64,000 nucleotides of DNA from Elusimicrobiaceae bacterium (lineage in GTDB: Bacteria; Elusimicrobiota; Elusimicrobia; Elusimicrobiales; Elusimicrobiaceae). Both the position numbers and the translations under genes were made by a program. Location of the stretch: NCBI GenBank assembly GCA_017618215.1, contig JAFZUQ010000002.1:56559-120558 (forward strand). Direction: 5' to 3'. The notes beneath the pieces were generated by a model that had not been told where the DNA came from, ran no database searches, and worked only from the letters and a program-made list of their open reading frames with translations. Positions 9,082-17,002 of this stretch are shown piece by piece (position 1 is the first letter of the stretch; the number at the start of each line of letters is the position of its first letter).

Positions 9082-10332
9082 TTATACCTTTATTTTACCA
9101 GATATTAAGCGGGGTAATAAAGTGTCCCGTAATTCTGTTAATGTTTGAATTTGTTGTTTATTGTATAAAATCTTTTTAATATATGAATTGACATAAGTTG
9201 TAAACTCTTCTTTTAACGAAGATTTAGGAACAATTATTATACTATTTCCTATTCCTTCCGTACTAATATTTGCTTGTGCACTTCCTAAACCGTTGTTTTT
9301 TACCTGTTCTTCCACATCATATTGTAATAAAGAAAAATATACAAACCAATGTTCTTTATCATTTTTTGCGCTAATTTTAGCCACACGTTGATTTAAAATA
9401 GATATTTGTTTTTTAGGGTTTACTACAAGAGCAAATTTACCAATTGTTGCTCCAGTCATTGCCATTACTATATCTCCATCCAAAAGAATAAATTTCTTCA
9501 TTTTTACAGCAAAGTCTCTATTCACATATTGAACATCTTTGAAATCTATAAAATGATTACCTTGAATATTCTTAATTTTTATTACAGGAGCCCCTACATT
9601 TGTAAAATCATTGCTTTTAAAAGCAAAACCACCTAAAATGTTTGCAACATCTACCAATTTACCTACTCGCCAGCCGGTGGGGATTGGGCCTAAAGGGCTT
9701 TGCTCAAAAGAAGACGGGAAAAGATTATATAATTCTTCGGTTAAATGGTAGTTTTTTATAATATCTTCTTTTTTATCACCTTTTTGTTTGGCTTTAACAA
9801 TATCAAAATCTACAAACCAACTTTTAAATATGGCTTTTGCCATTTCTTCCAAAGTTTTATTTTGTTTTTGAAGCAGTTCAATTTTATCATCAAACGCCCC
9901 CAACACCTCCGCAATCCTCTTTTGTTCTTCAAGTGGAGGTAAATTAACTTGATAATTCATAATTTGATTTTTATCACCACGGGGCATTTTAGTTCCTTTT
10001 GCACCTGTCATTACATATGTAAATAATCGGTCATCCGCAAGGACATAATACAGATACATACTATCTACATCTTTGTTAGCACGAAAAACAATAACGTCAT
10101 TGGAAGCAGTCCCATTGCATGTTGCTCTCCAAATTTTCTTAAAATAAGGCCGGATATTAGAAAGTAATATATCTCCTTTTTTGTAAACAGACACCGTTCC
10201 GCTACTCGGGAATGTAGTAGCAGAAACTATACCTCTTTTATTGGGCAACATGTTTTCTGTGGAAATATAATTTACAATTTTTTCACACGATACTTTATCA
10301 TTGATTATTTTTGATATCTCTTTCAAATACAT
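9082..10332 (-). CDS. hsdS: Type I restriction enzyme, S (specificity) subunit
   Basis: A 416-aa HsdS with two target-recognition domains. Each is followed by a conserved helical spacer: LPPLEEQKRIAEVLGAFDDKI after the first, and LTELRDTLLPRLISGKI at the C-terminus. The second domain opens with GPIPTGWRVGKLVDVA, the usual start of a specificity half. The first domain begins almost at the Met, so its N-terminus is short but within family variation. It determines the recognition sequence for HsdM and HsdR. A strong palindromic hairpin lies just upstream. Confidence 0.93.
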   Translation of the reverse strand: MYLKEISKIINDKVSCEKIVNYISTENMLPNKRGIVSATTFPSSGTVSVYKKGDILLSNIRPYFKKIWRATCNGTASNDVIVFRANKDVDSMYLYYVLADDRLFTYVMTGAKGTKMPRGDKNQIMNYQVNLPPLEEQKRIAEVLGAFDDKIELLQKQNKTLEEMAKAIFKSWFVDFDIVKAKQKGDKKEDIIKNYHLTEELYNLFPSSFEQSPLGPIPTGWRVGKLVDVANILGGFAFKSNDFTNVGAPVIKIKNIQGNHFIDFKDVQYVNRDFAVKMKKFILLDGDIVMAMTGATIGKFALVVNPKKQISILNQRVAKISAKNDKEHWFVYFSLLQYDVEEQVKNNGLGSAQANISTEGIGNSIIIVPKSSLKEEFTTYVNSYIKKILYNKQQIQTLTELRDTLLPRLISGKIKV

Positions 10333-10341
10333 AAATCCAAT

Positions 10342-10367
10342 AAAGGGGGGTAAAATACCCCCCTTTT
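10342..10367. terminator. Perfect G6/C6 hairpin inside the type I operon
   Basis: AAAGGGGGG and CCCCCCTTT form a perfect stem around TAAAATA between the small DUF3892-like gene and hsdS. Read leftward, the T tract after the stem is short (TTTATT), so it may attenuate or process the message rather than fully terminate it. Rightward it is a strong terminator. It could set a lower dose of hsdS and hsdR than of hsdM. Confidence 0.6.
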
Positions 10368-10374
10368 TTTATAA

Positions 10375-10626
10375 CTAAAACAACGGAAGGTTGTCTAGGT
10401 TATTTCTGCTATAACGATCTGCATCAGTACGGATATATTTTCTTCCGCTAGGTAAAGTTACAACGTGAACATCTGCGGGAGGCGTCACCTCTTGAACATA
10501 ATACTCTAGGCCTCTTTCAATATATCCAACCACCTGTGGAACTGTTTCAACAACTCCACCGTATAGTTTTACCGCTATAATATCATCTTCTTTATCTTTA
10601 CGCACATGCGTAATTCTATATGCCAT
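10375..10626 (-). CDS. Small DUF3892-like protein
   Basis: An 83-aa protein starting MAYRITHVRKDKEDDI. The N-terminal ITHVRKD and the compact beta-rich layout match the small DUF3892 family of unknown function. It lies between the 141-aa unknown gene and hsdS on the type I operon strand. It has its own upstream promoter with a long inverted repeat (10664-10712), so it may be separately controlled. A good ribosome site (GGAG) lies 9 bases before the ATG. Family assignment is by N-terminal resemblance only. Confidence 0.6.
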   Translation of the reverse strand: MAYRITHVRKDKEDDIIAVKLYGGVVETVPQVVGYIERGLEYYVQEVTPPADVHVVTLPSGRKYIRTDADRYSRNNLDNLPLF

Positions 10627-10663
10627 AATCTTTTTCTCCTTTTTGGCTATACTTGTTAATTAT

Positions 10664-10712
10664 GGCAAAAAGTGCTATACTATTATAAAGACAAAGTGCG
10701 GCACTTTTTGCC
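10664..10712 (-). promoter_or_regulatory. Promoter with TATAAT inside a 12-bp inverted repeat
   Basis: The arms GGCAAAAAGTGC (10664-10675) and GCACTTTTTGCC (10701-10712) are perfect inverted repeats 25 bp apart. On the minus strand a TATAAT (10682-10687) falls between them, just upstream of the 83-aa gene. A regulator binding both arms would cover the -10 region, so this looks like an operator. Alternatively the arms fold as an RNA hairpin. Confidence 0.55.
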
Positions 10713-10768
10713 GTAAGGGAGTGATTTACTAAAAATTCACTTCCTTTTTTTATTTTATATTTTTTCAT

Positions 10769-11194
10769 TTATAAAGATTCTTCGTTTTCTTTTATATTTC
10801 CCCCTTCCTTTTTAGGTTCTAAAATAACTACTAAAATTTCTTCTCCCTGCTCTGTTCCCTTAACAGAATACCTTATATATTTTTTATCTTCTGGAACAAT
10901 TTTATTACTCTGAACAAAACCTTTTATTGGCATATATAAAGCCTTATCTTTGCCATTATTATACAAACGAGGTTTCATTTCATAAGAACCTTCTTCATTG
11001 TTTATCATAAATTTAATACCAATATTTCTATTAGAAGTATTAAAAAAGAATTTAGCAAACTGATACTTATTTAATTTTAAGTCTCTGTAAGATGTGCTAT
11101 TAAAGGAAATCCAACCCGAATTTGAGATAGAAATGCGGGAAGTATAATACCTCCCCACTTTTGAATATTCACTAAATCCATCAAGCAAACCCAT
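10769..11194 (-). CDS. Unknown 141-aa protein in the type I R-M operon
   Basis: A soluble beta-rich protein with many Ser, Asn and aromatic residues (for example SNSGWISFNS) and a charged C-terminal tail. I recognise no family. It lies between hsdM and the DUF3892-like gene, with intergenic gaps of about 140-170 bp on both sides, so it may be a separate cargo gene rather than a subunit. A purine-rich GGAGGC lies before the ATG. Base composition matches its neighbours. Confidence 0.55.
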   Translation of the reverse strand: MGLLDGFSEYSKVGRYYTSRISISNSGWISFNSTSYRDLKLNKYQFAKFFFNTSNRNIGIKFMINNEEGSYEMKPRLYNNGKDKALYMPIKGFVQSNKIVPEDKKYIRYSVKGTEQGEEILVVILEPKKEGGNIKENEESL

Positions 11195-11321
11195 ATTTGC
11201 CTCCTTTGCTTAAATTCTTATATATTATAGCATAAAGTAAAGAGTTTGTCAAGAGGCAAGTAAACTAAAAACACAGACGCCACATACTATTTAAATTGTT
11301 AAACAAAAAAGCCAAATAATA

Positions 11322-11361
11322 CACATTAAACACCATTAAGACACATTAAACCACATTAAAC
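11322..11361. repeat. Tandem 10-bp repeats CACATTAAAC
   Basis: Three exact copies of CACATTAAAC (11322-11331, 11342-11351, 11352-11361) and one variant CACCATTAAG (11331-11340) abut the stop codon of hsdM. The roughly 10-bp period puts the copies on one face of the helix. Function unknown: replication slippage, or a binding array. Confidence 0.6.
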
Positions 11362-11362
11362 G

Positions 11363-12871
11363 CTACTTCAAAATTTTTTCAATCTTTCTATCTAACTCTT
11401 CGCTCTGTTTCATCTGTTCTGTCAACTCTTGTGTCAAACGAGACATTTTAATGGAAAAAGCATCGTCATCTTCTTCCGTTTCCGCTATACCAACATAGCG
11501 ACCAGGGGTTAACACATAATCGTTTTCTTTAATTTCTGCAAGTGTAGCAGATTTACAAAAACCCTTAATATCAGCATAATCTTTATTTTTAGGGGCAAAA
11601 TCATCTGCGCGCCAAGTATGGTAAGTATCTGCAATTTTTGCGATATCCGCATCTGTAAATTCACGACGTGTTCTATCAGTCATAAAACCGAGATTGCGGG
11701 CATCAATAAACAAGACTTCGCCTTTGCGTTTCTTTTGTTTGCGTAAAAACCATAAGCAAACAGGTATTTGAGTATTAAAGAATAACTGACCAGGTAAAGC
11801 AACCATACACTCCACTAAATCATTTGTAATTAAATTCTTGCGAATTTCACCTTCGCCGCCTGTATTTGAACTCATAGAGCCATTAGCAAGAACTGTTCCC
11901 ATAACACCTGTTGGAGCAAGGTGTGAAAGCATATGTTGAATCCACGCATAATTGGCATTACCTGCAGGCGGAATACCATATTGCCAACGTGCATCTTTAG
12001 TCAGCTTTTCCCCACCCCAATCGGAAACATTGAAAGGTGGGTTTGCCAAAATATAATCAGCACGCAAATTTGGGTGTTGGTCATTATGGAAAGTATCAGC
12101 TGGTTCTTTACCGAGGTCAAACTCTATACCGCGTATTGCTAAATTCATAGCCGCAAGACGCCAAGTTGTGGGGTTACTTTCTTGACCGTAAATAGATAAA
12201 TTGCCTGTGCCTTGATGTAATTTCACAAAGCGTTCGCTTTGCACAAACATTCCACCGCTACCGCAACAAGGGTCATAAACTCTGTGGTTTTCGGTCGGGG
12301 CCATAATTGCAACCATTGTTTTTACCACGGAAGCAGCTGTATAAAATTGACCACCGCGTTTACCCTCAGCGTCTGCAAACATACCAAGGAAATACTCATA
12401 AACTTCACCCAAAGCATCAGGAGCAGTTTTGCCGTTTTCAAAACCAATAGTGGAAATTGTATTTATTAAATCTGCTAAACGCCCTTGCGGTAAAGATAAA
12501 CGAGCATAATTTTTATTTAAAATATTTTTTAGTTTTGGGTTTTCTTTTTCAATAGATAACATTGCATCATCAATTAATTTACCGATAGTGGGTTGCGGAG
12601 CATTATCACGTAAAAATTCCCAACGCGCTTCTTTAGGAACCCAAAAGGTATTATGTTCTGTAAAATAATCGCGGATATCTGCATCTATATATTGTGGATT
12701 TTCCTTGTAATAATCATCTTCCTGCATTTTTTTGTATGTGGAAGAAAAAGAATCTGAAATATATTTTAAAAAAATTAAACCTAAAACGACGTGTTTATAC
12801 TCGGCAGCATCCATATTTGAACGGAGCTGGTCTGCTGTTTTCCAAAGTTTTTGTTTTGTGGCATTATCCAT
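11363..12871 (-). CDS. hsdM: Type I restriction enzyme, M (methyltransferase) subunit
   Basis: A roughly 502-aa HsdM, an N6-adenine methyltransferase. The SAM motif DPCCGSGG lies near residue 200 and the catalytic NPPF near 277; the N-terminal HsdM domain ([10 protein letters not shown]) is present. I chose the ATG of MDNATK at 12871 because AGGTGGGG is well placed before it. An upstream in-frame GTG four codons earlier overlaps that ribosome site. It is the first gene of the leftward operon. A minus-strand TATAAT (12902-12907) lies upstream, divergent from the integrase gene. Confidence 0.94.
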   Translation of the reverse strand: MDNATKQKLWKTADQLRSNMDAAEYKHVVLGLIFLKYISDSFSSTYKKMQEDDYYKENPQYIDADIRDYFTEHNTFWVPKEARWEFLRDNAPQPTIGKLIDDAMLSIEKENPKLKNILNKNYARLSLPQGRLADLINTISTIGFENGKTAPDALGEVYEYFLGMFADAEGKRGGQFYTAASVVKTMVAIMAPTENHRVYDPCCGSGGMFVQSERFVKLHQGTGNLSIYGQESNPTTWRLAAMNLAIRGIEFDLGKEPADTFHNDQHPNLRADYILANPPFNVSDWGGEKLTKDARWQYGIPPAGNANYAWIQHMLSHLAPTGVMGTVLANGSMSSNTGGEGEIRKNLITNDLVECMVALPGQLFFNTQIPVCLWFLRKQKKRKGEVLFIDARNLGFMTDRTRREFTDADIAKIADTYHTWRADDFAPKNKDYADIKGFCKSATLAEIKENDYVLTPGRYVGIAETEEDDDAFSIKMSRLTQELTEQMKQSEELDRKIEKILK

Positions 12872-12954
12872 AAAGTTCCCCACCTAAAGATATATATTTT
12901 AATTATATCAAATAAGACGCACGCGTAATGAACAAAAGTATTGCAAATTTTAAC

Positions 12955-12985
12955 TTGACTATTCGGGCTCTAGAAGAGTTAATAT
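12955..12985 (+). promoter_or_regulatory. Putative integrase promoter
   Basis: TTGACT (12955-12960) and TAATAT (12980-12985) with a 19-bp spacer precede the integrase. Downstream, a hairpin GGGAC/GTCCC (13006-13027) sits in the leader and could modulate expression. The long spacer suggests a weak or regulated promoter. Confidence 0.4.
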
Positions 12986-13062
12986 GTTCATAACGCTAGA
13001 CGTGGGACACTTCCTAAAAAAGTCCCCCTAGGCAGTAAAAATATAAAATCAAGGAGAAAATT

Positions 13063-14160
13063 ATGGGTGTTACAAAATTCGGTAAAATTTATTATGCAGA
13101 TTATCATGATGCCGCAGGTGTCAGAAGGCGTATATCCTTACAAACTGAAAACAAGCTAGTGGCCCAACGGAAATTTGAAGAACTTCTACGCCGTAGGGCC
13201 GCCATAAAAGAAAGAATTGTTATCCACATTTCTTGGGACAATTTTAAGGAAAAGTTATACCATTACATGAAAATGGAAAAGAACCGTAATACATTCAATC
13301 GTACTAGACTTGCCATAAGGCATTTGGAAGATGTGTATAAACCGCGTTTTTTACAAGATGTCACACCGGACTTGGTACAAAGAGTTAAAGAACACATGGT
13401 CCATAAAGGTCTTAAAAATGCCAATATAAACCGTCTTGTCGGTTGTTTAAAAACAGCTATGCATCTGGCGGAAGATTGGCAACTCGTCCACAAACAGAAT
13501 TGGACGATAATAAAAAAACTAAAGGTTCCTAAAGGAAGAGTAGTCTTTCATACTCCAGAAGAAATAGATAAAATCTTAAATGCCTGTCCTAATGATATGT
13601 GGCGGCTTATAGTTCTGCTTGGTGCAGATGCAGGATTACGCAGGGGTGAGATTATAGAACTCCGTTGGCAGGATGTAGACTTTCAAAATAATCAACTTTA
13701 CATTGCTCCAAATAAGACCGAAAACTACCGCTTTGTGCCAATGACTGAAGACCTAAGAAATACCCTAGAAACCGTTAAAAAAGACGCAATAAACGAGTTT
13801 GTGATAAACGCTGGGAAATACGGTACACGCGTGAGTAAAGATTACTTGACGAATTTCTACCGTCCTATTGCAAAAGCCGCAGGAGTACCAAGTTTTTTGC
13901 ATAAACTTCGCCATACTTTTGCGAGTCAGTTAGTACAAAACGGGGTGGACCTTTATATTGTTTCTAAACTGTTAGGACATAGTTCTATTCAGATGACGGA
14001 GATTTATGCACATTTATTGCCGGATAATTTTCAAAAGGCTGTGATGAACTTGCCAAGACATAATAAACCTACCCTACACATGGAAGAAAAAACCATATGT
14101 AAAGGCCATGAAGTATGTAGAAGAATAACTACTGATTTCGGTGATTTAATGAAGAAATAA
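13063..14160 (+). CDS. Tyrosine recombinase/integrase of the island
   Basis: A 365-aa phage-type site-specific recombinase. The catalytic set is visible: first Arg in GADAGLRRGE, the HxxR box in HKLRHTFASQ, His in LLGHSS, and the nucleophile Tyr in MTEIYAHL. An arm-binding-like domain (about 1-60) and a SAM-like core-binding domain precede it. AAGGAG lies before the ATG. It sits 0.9 kb from the right candidate attachment site, the usual place for an integrase, and should catalyse integration and excision of the 11-kb element with the type I system as cargo. Confidence 0.92.
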   Translation: MGVTKFGKIYYADYHDAAGVRRRISLQTENKLVAQRKFEELLRRRAAIKERIVIHISWDNFKEKLYHYMKMEKNRNTFNRTRLAIRHLEDVYKPRFLQDVTPDLVQRVKEHMVHKGLKNANINRLVGCLKTAMHLAEDWQLVHKQNWTIIKKLKVPKGRVVFHTPEEIDKILNACPNDMWRLIVLLGADAGLRRGEIIELRWQDVDFQNNQLYIAPNKTENYRFVPMTEDLRNTLETVKKDAINEFVINAGKYGTRVSKDYLTNFYRPIAKAAGVPSFLHKLRHTFASQLVQNGVDLYIVSKLLGHSSIQMTEIYAHLLPDNFQKAVMNLPRHNKPTLHMEEKTICKGHEVCRRITTDFGDLMKK

Positions 14161-14180
14161 CCCTCATTTTCCATATTTAG

Positions 14181-14186
14181 TATAAT
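14181..14186 (+). promoter_or_regulatory. -10 box deciding the start of the SRA/HNH gene
   Basis: TATAAT here and the ribosome site GGGGGGAG at 14233-14240 support translation from the ATG at 14246. The upstream in-frame GTG at 14204 has no ribosome site. Confidence 0.5.
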
Positions 14187-14245
14187 CTCTATATACCTCA
14201 TGGGTGTTCAGATTAAAACACAAATTACATTTGGGGGGAGCATAT

Positions 14246-14935
14246 ATGCAACCTGGAGATATCCTTTCTTACATAGAATTATGTAGCGAAGAACAATTTA
14301 ATATTCAAAAAGGGATGAATTTTCGAACTCAAAACGGATATTCTATTTTCTTAATGAGTGTTCGCCCCAATGCTCCATATGCCGATAGAGTTGAAGATAA
14401 CGGAAAAACTCTTATCTACGAAGGACATGACTGCCCTAACTACAAAAATCTTAATAAAAGTCCTAAAGAAATTGACCAACCTGAATTTATGCCCAATGGA
14501 AGAACTTTAACTGAAAATGGAAAATTTTTGCAAGCTGTTAAAAACTACAAAGCAGGACAACCTGCTGAAATTGTAAAAATTTATGAAAAAATTAAACCTG
14601 GTATATGGGCTTACAACGGATTTTTCAAATTAGTAGATGCTTGGCAAGAGGAATCCAATGGTAGAAAAGTTTTTAAATTCAAATTAGTGATGTTCAATGA
14701 AAAATCGAATGACTTAACAAATCAAACATTAGACCATAATAGATTGATACCAGCACAAGTAAAGCAAGAAGTATGGAAAAGAGATAAAGGCGCATGTGTA
14801 CAATGCGGAAGTCGTGTCAATTTGCATTTTGACCATATTATTCCCTTTTCTAAAGGTGGAAGTTCAAATACTGCTAAAAATATTCAACTTTTATGTGCTA
14901 AATGCAATTTATCAAAACACGATAAAATAATGTAG
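14246..14935 (+). CDS. SRA/YDG-like plus HNH endonuclease, probably modification-dependent
   Basis: A 229-aa protein with two parts. The first 150 or so residues contain GYSIFLMSVRPNAPYAD, LIYEGHD and FKLVDAW, a pattern resembling the SRA-YDG/PUA-like fold that reads modified bases. The C-terminus is a full HNH nuclease: CVQCG, HFDHIIPFSKGG, then N...LLCAKCN. This fusion is known for type IV enzymes that cut modified DNA. Recognition of modified cytosine is inferred; the SRA assignment is moderate and the HNH assignment firm. It follows the integrase and lies inside the proposed right attachment site. Confidence 0.78.
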   Translation: MQPGDILSYIELCSEEQFNIQKGMNFRTQNGYSIFLMSVRPNAPYADRVEDNGKTLIYEGHDCPNYKNLNKSPKEIDQPEFMPNGRTLTENGKFLQAVKNYKAGQPAEIVKIYEKIKPGIWAYNGFFKLVDAWQEESNGRKVFKFKLVMFNEKSNDLTNQTLDHNRLIPAQVKQEVWKRDKGACVQCGSRVNLHFDHIIPFSKGGSSNTAKNIQLLCAKCNLSKHDKIM

Positions 14936-15058
14936 TTTGCTTTTCCAATTTATTAATCCTAAACAAAATTTTTATACAATTTTTCGTCGGAATTTCAGTA
15001 GATTTTGTATAAGAATTAGTGCCTAATAAATCTCCTAACATGCGCCACTATGCAGACA

Positions 15059-15070
15059 GTTAGGCGCACC
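15059..15070 (+). other. Candidate right attachment site
   Basis: GTTAGGCGCACC repeats the end of the tRNA-like fragment at 3921-3931 (11 of 11 bases). The preceding 30 bases can fold: TGCGCC at 15041-15046 pairs with GGCGCA. With the left copy it delimits the type I R-M/integrase element. The final ACCA resembles a tRNA CCA end. Confidence 0.5.
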
Positions 15071-15142
15071 ATTCGACGAAAGGCCGTTCTCAGACGAGGA
15101 CGGCCTTTTTCTATACTTTCTCGACGACATTTTGGGCCTATA

Positions 15143-15187
15143 AAAGACGTTAAAAGACAACAAAGACATTAAAAGACTATGAAAGAC
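15143..15187 (+). repeat. Helically phased AAAGAC iterons
   Basis: AAAGAC starts at 15143, 15153, 15162, 15172 and 15182, giving spacings of 10, 9, 10 and 10 bp. All copies lie on one face of the helix, as for protein-binding iterons or bent A-tract DNA. The same array is in copy D, and a decayed version precedes copy C. Confidence 0.75.
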
Positions 15188-15197
15188 AAGGACAGAA

Positions 15198-15290
15198 TTT
15201 GGACACTATAACCTCTAAAATAACTTCTCTTTTGATAATTCGGACTTGCAAAAATTATAGTGTCCAAAACTTATACATGTGAACACTATA
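15198..15290 (+). repeat. Tripartite palindromic repeat, copy B
   Basis: TTTGGACACTATA (15198-15210), 45 bp, TATAGTGTCCAAA (15256-15268), 12 bp, GAACACTATA (15281-15290). The spacing equals that of the other three copies although the spacer sequence has drifted. Confidence 0.88.
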
Positions 15291-15293
15291 TCT

Positions 15294-15338
15294 ATAAAAT
15301 AAAAAAGGCACAAGATGAAGATAGTAAGTTTTGTGCTT
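15294..15338 (-). terminator. Terminator of a leftward transcript
   Basis: GCACAA (15308-15313) and TTGTGC (15331-15336) plus two flanking pairs form a stem. On the minus strand it is followed by a T-rich run (complement of 15295-15306). No recognised gene precedes it on that strand, so it appears to end the unit starting near 15692. Confidence 0.55.
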
Positions 15339-15692
15339 AGCTGTTGCTACATCTGAAACCATCCTATGTCGGTCGGTCCCTCAATGCCAATAGCCCCTAT
15401 CCCTACATGGTTCTGGACACCTCTATACTACTGGTGCCATGCAAAGATAATGAACCTATCCCTACGCAATATAGACCTACATTTAGTCGTTCTATATTGG
15501 GTACTTGTGCCTTTGAACACAAACGTGGTGTAGCTATTGTGCCCACCACCAACGCCAGAAACGTGAATGTGTTCAAGAAATGATGGACTCGGTCGAAGTC
15601 GGAATTCAGTCCGATACCGGAACCACTATTTCTATAGCTTGCAATAGCCGTTAATGTCGGGGACCTTAGCCCCCACGCCCCATTGCTGATTC
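15339..15692 (-). ncRNA. Candidate non-coding RNA or decayed gene, about 390 nt
   Basis: This stretch is more GC-rich than its surroundings. It lies between a leftward promoter of the GACA-N6-TGTC type (15699-15730) and a leftward terminator (15294-15338). Local hairpins include GGGG/CCCC around ACCTTAG (15658-15674) and CGGA/TCCG near 15601-15613. CTATCCCTAC occurs twice on the + strand. Frames are open on both strands (for example 15517-15654 + ending in TAA), but none has a ribosome site and start codon that convince me. It could be a regulatory RNA or an eroded coding gene. Confidence 0.35.
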
Positions 15693-15698
15693 AATTAT

Positions 15699-15730
15699 AT
15701 TGTAACATCTCGAAACGACAACACTATGTC
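15699..15730 (-). promoter_or_regulatory. Regulon-type promoter, copy 3
   Basis: Read leftward: palindrome GACATAGTGTTGTC (15717-15730), 12 bp, TACAAT (15699-15704). Same layout as the promoters at 20168, 21534 and 27364. It lies downstream of the MBL gene stop at 15769, so it drives the unassigned unit to its left. Confidence 0.6.
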
Positions 15731-15768
15731 ATTTCGCTTTAAGATAACTTCTGCATAAAATAGAGGTA

Positions 15769-17001
15769 TTAAATTTTAATGGGTTTTCCGTCTTTCAATA
15801 CAAGCGTATTTGTATTAAAGATATTTTGATATTTCTCCGCACAAATAGTATGAATAGGAATAATCATGCGCGGTGCAAGATTTTTCACTATTTTCTTAAG
15901 TGTATATAAATCCCCATGCCCTGAAGTGTGCAAAGTAACAAGTCGTAAATTAAACTTTTCTGCATCTTTTTTAAAAGCGTTATCTTCTTCTTTAAGATAT
16001 CCTTCCCAAGCACTGTGAATAAGGCACAATTTATTTGTTTCGCATAACAATTTACGACGTATTATAAAATTATCTTTAATAATAAATTTATTTGGATTAT
16101 TTAAAATTTCTTTAGGGGAAATCTTTTTGCTCTTATACAAAAATTTATGTTTACCTAACTTTTTTGTAAGTGAATTATTTGCAAAATATACACGAATATT
16201 TGGCCAATCCCATTGCGGTATAGAAGGACTCAAATAGGTAAATTGTTCTAAAACAAAACAAGTATAAGGGTCTATCACAAGGGTTTTATTTAAGGATTTA
16301 GCTGCTTTATAGACTGACACAAAACGATCCAAATTTTGGGCAGAAAAGTAAATAATAGGTAACTTACGGCAAGATAATGCTTTAACTAATCTTTTTTGCA
16401 AATCACTTTCCGTTTCAAGACGTTTAGAAGAGCGGTTTAAAGATGTGCCTTCTAAAATCAAATAATCAGGCGAAGGGGTTTTATATAATTTTTTAGTTAA
16501 ATAAGCACATTTACCATGGGCACGCAAATCACCTGTATATAAAAGCCGTTTTTTACCGATTTTAATTTGATAAGCAAAAGACTGCACCGCACTATGATCT
16601 ACCGGTAAAGATTTTACGGTAAAAGGCCCTATTTTAATTGTTTGATAACTATTTAACGGAATAAAATTTATATGTGAAAAATCATTACCGAAAAGAGGGG
16701 CAATATTAATTAACAAATTTATAGTCGCTTGGCTTGTATAAACAGGGATTTCAGGGTTCAATTCCGTAAGCAAGCCATAGTGATCGGGATGAGCATGGGT
16801 GAGAAATACTGCTGAGACTTGTGGAGTTTGATTTTTATATACCCCCTCTATTGCAAAGCGGTAAAAAGCAGGCGGATTTTTTTCTTTAATTGAAGTAAGC
16901 GGTAATCCGAAATCGAATAATAATCGTGTTTTATTAGAAGAAATTTCCAAACAATTTCCACCGATTTCATTAGCAGCACGATGAATAATTAAATTAGACA
17001 T
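15769..17001 (-). CDS. MBL-fold beta-CASP nuclease
   Basis: A 410-aa metallo-beta-lactamase-fold hydrolase. Metal motifs: THAHPDHYG (HxHxDH, near 68-76), VDHSAVQS and YTGDLRAHG. A beta-CASP-like insert follows (IIYFSAQNLDRFV, then LVIDPYTCF), and the C-terminus has TSGHGD and IPIHT. This is the layout of RNase J/CPSF-type nucleases, shorter than RNase J (about 550 aa) and without its C-terminal domain. It is the last gene of a four-gene operon, 1 bp after the nuclease at 17003. It probably cuts RNA or processes DNA ends. Confidence 0.82.
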   Translation of the reverse strand: MSNLIIHRAANEIGGNCLEISSNKTRLLFDFGLPLTSIKEKNPPAFYRFAIEGVYKNQTPQVSAVFLTHAHPDHYGLLTELNPEIPVYTSQATINLLINIAPLFGNDFSHINFIPLNSYQTIKIGPFTVKSLPVDHSAVQSFAYQIKIGKKRLLYTGDLRAHGKCAYLTKKLYKTPSPDYLILEGTSLNRSSKRLETESDLQKRLVKALSCRKLPIIYFSAQNLDRFVSVYKAAKSLNKTLVIDPYTCFVLEQFTYLSPSIPQWDWPNIRVYFANNSLTKKLGKHKFLYKSKKISPKEILNNPNKFIIKDNFIIRRKLLCETNKLCLIHSAWEGYLKEEDNAFKKDAEKFNLRLVTLHTSGHGDLYTLKKIVKNLAPRMIIPIHTICAEKYQNIFNTNTLVLKDGKPIKI

Positions 17002-17002
17002 A

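Larger units (their letters stand above)
15063..15293 (+). repeat. 231-bp compound repeat, copy B
   Basis: In order: GGCGCACCATTCGACG, a terminator hairpin (GGCCGT.../...ACGGCC then T5, about 15081-15110), CTCGACGACATTTTGGGCC, five phased AAAGAC units, and the tripartite palindrome. Copy D (33124-33355) has the same order and length at clearly above 85% identity by eye. The hairpin stems differ between copies but keep pairing, so the RNA or DNA structure seems to be maintained. Confidence 0.85.

Noticed and set aside
15030..15080. Integron attC site suggested by GTTAGGC and CCTAAC
   Set aside because: The interval is too short, lacks the usual paired inner boxes, and the nearby recombinase has no visible IntI-specific feature; the tRNA-end explanation fits better.
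15143..15187. CRISPR array from the AAAGAC repeats
   Set aside because: Units are 6 bp with 3-4 bp gaps; no CRISPR-length repeats or cas genes are seen in the window.
15344..15583. 79-aa + strand reading frame
   Set aside because: No ribosome site, no family resemblance and overlapping open frames on both strands; the promoter and terminator here face the other way.
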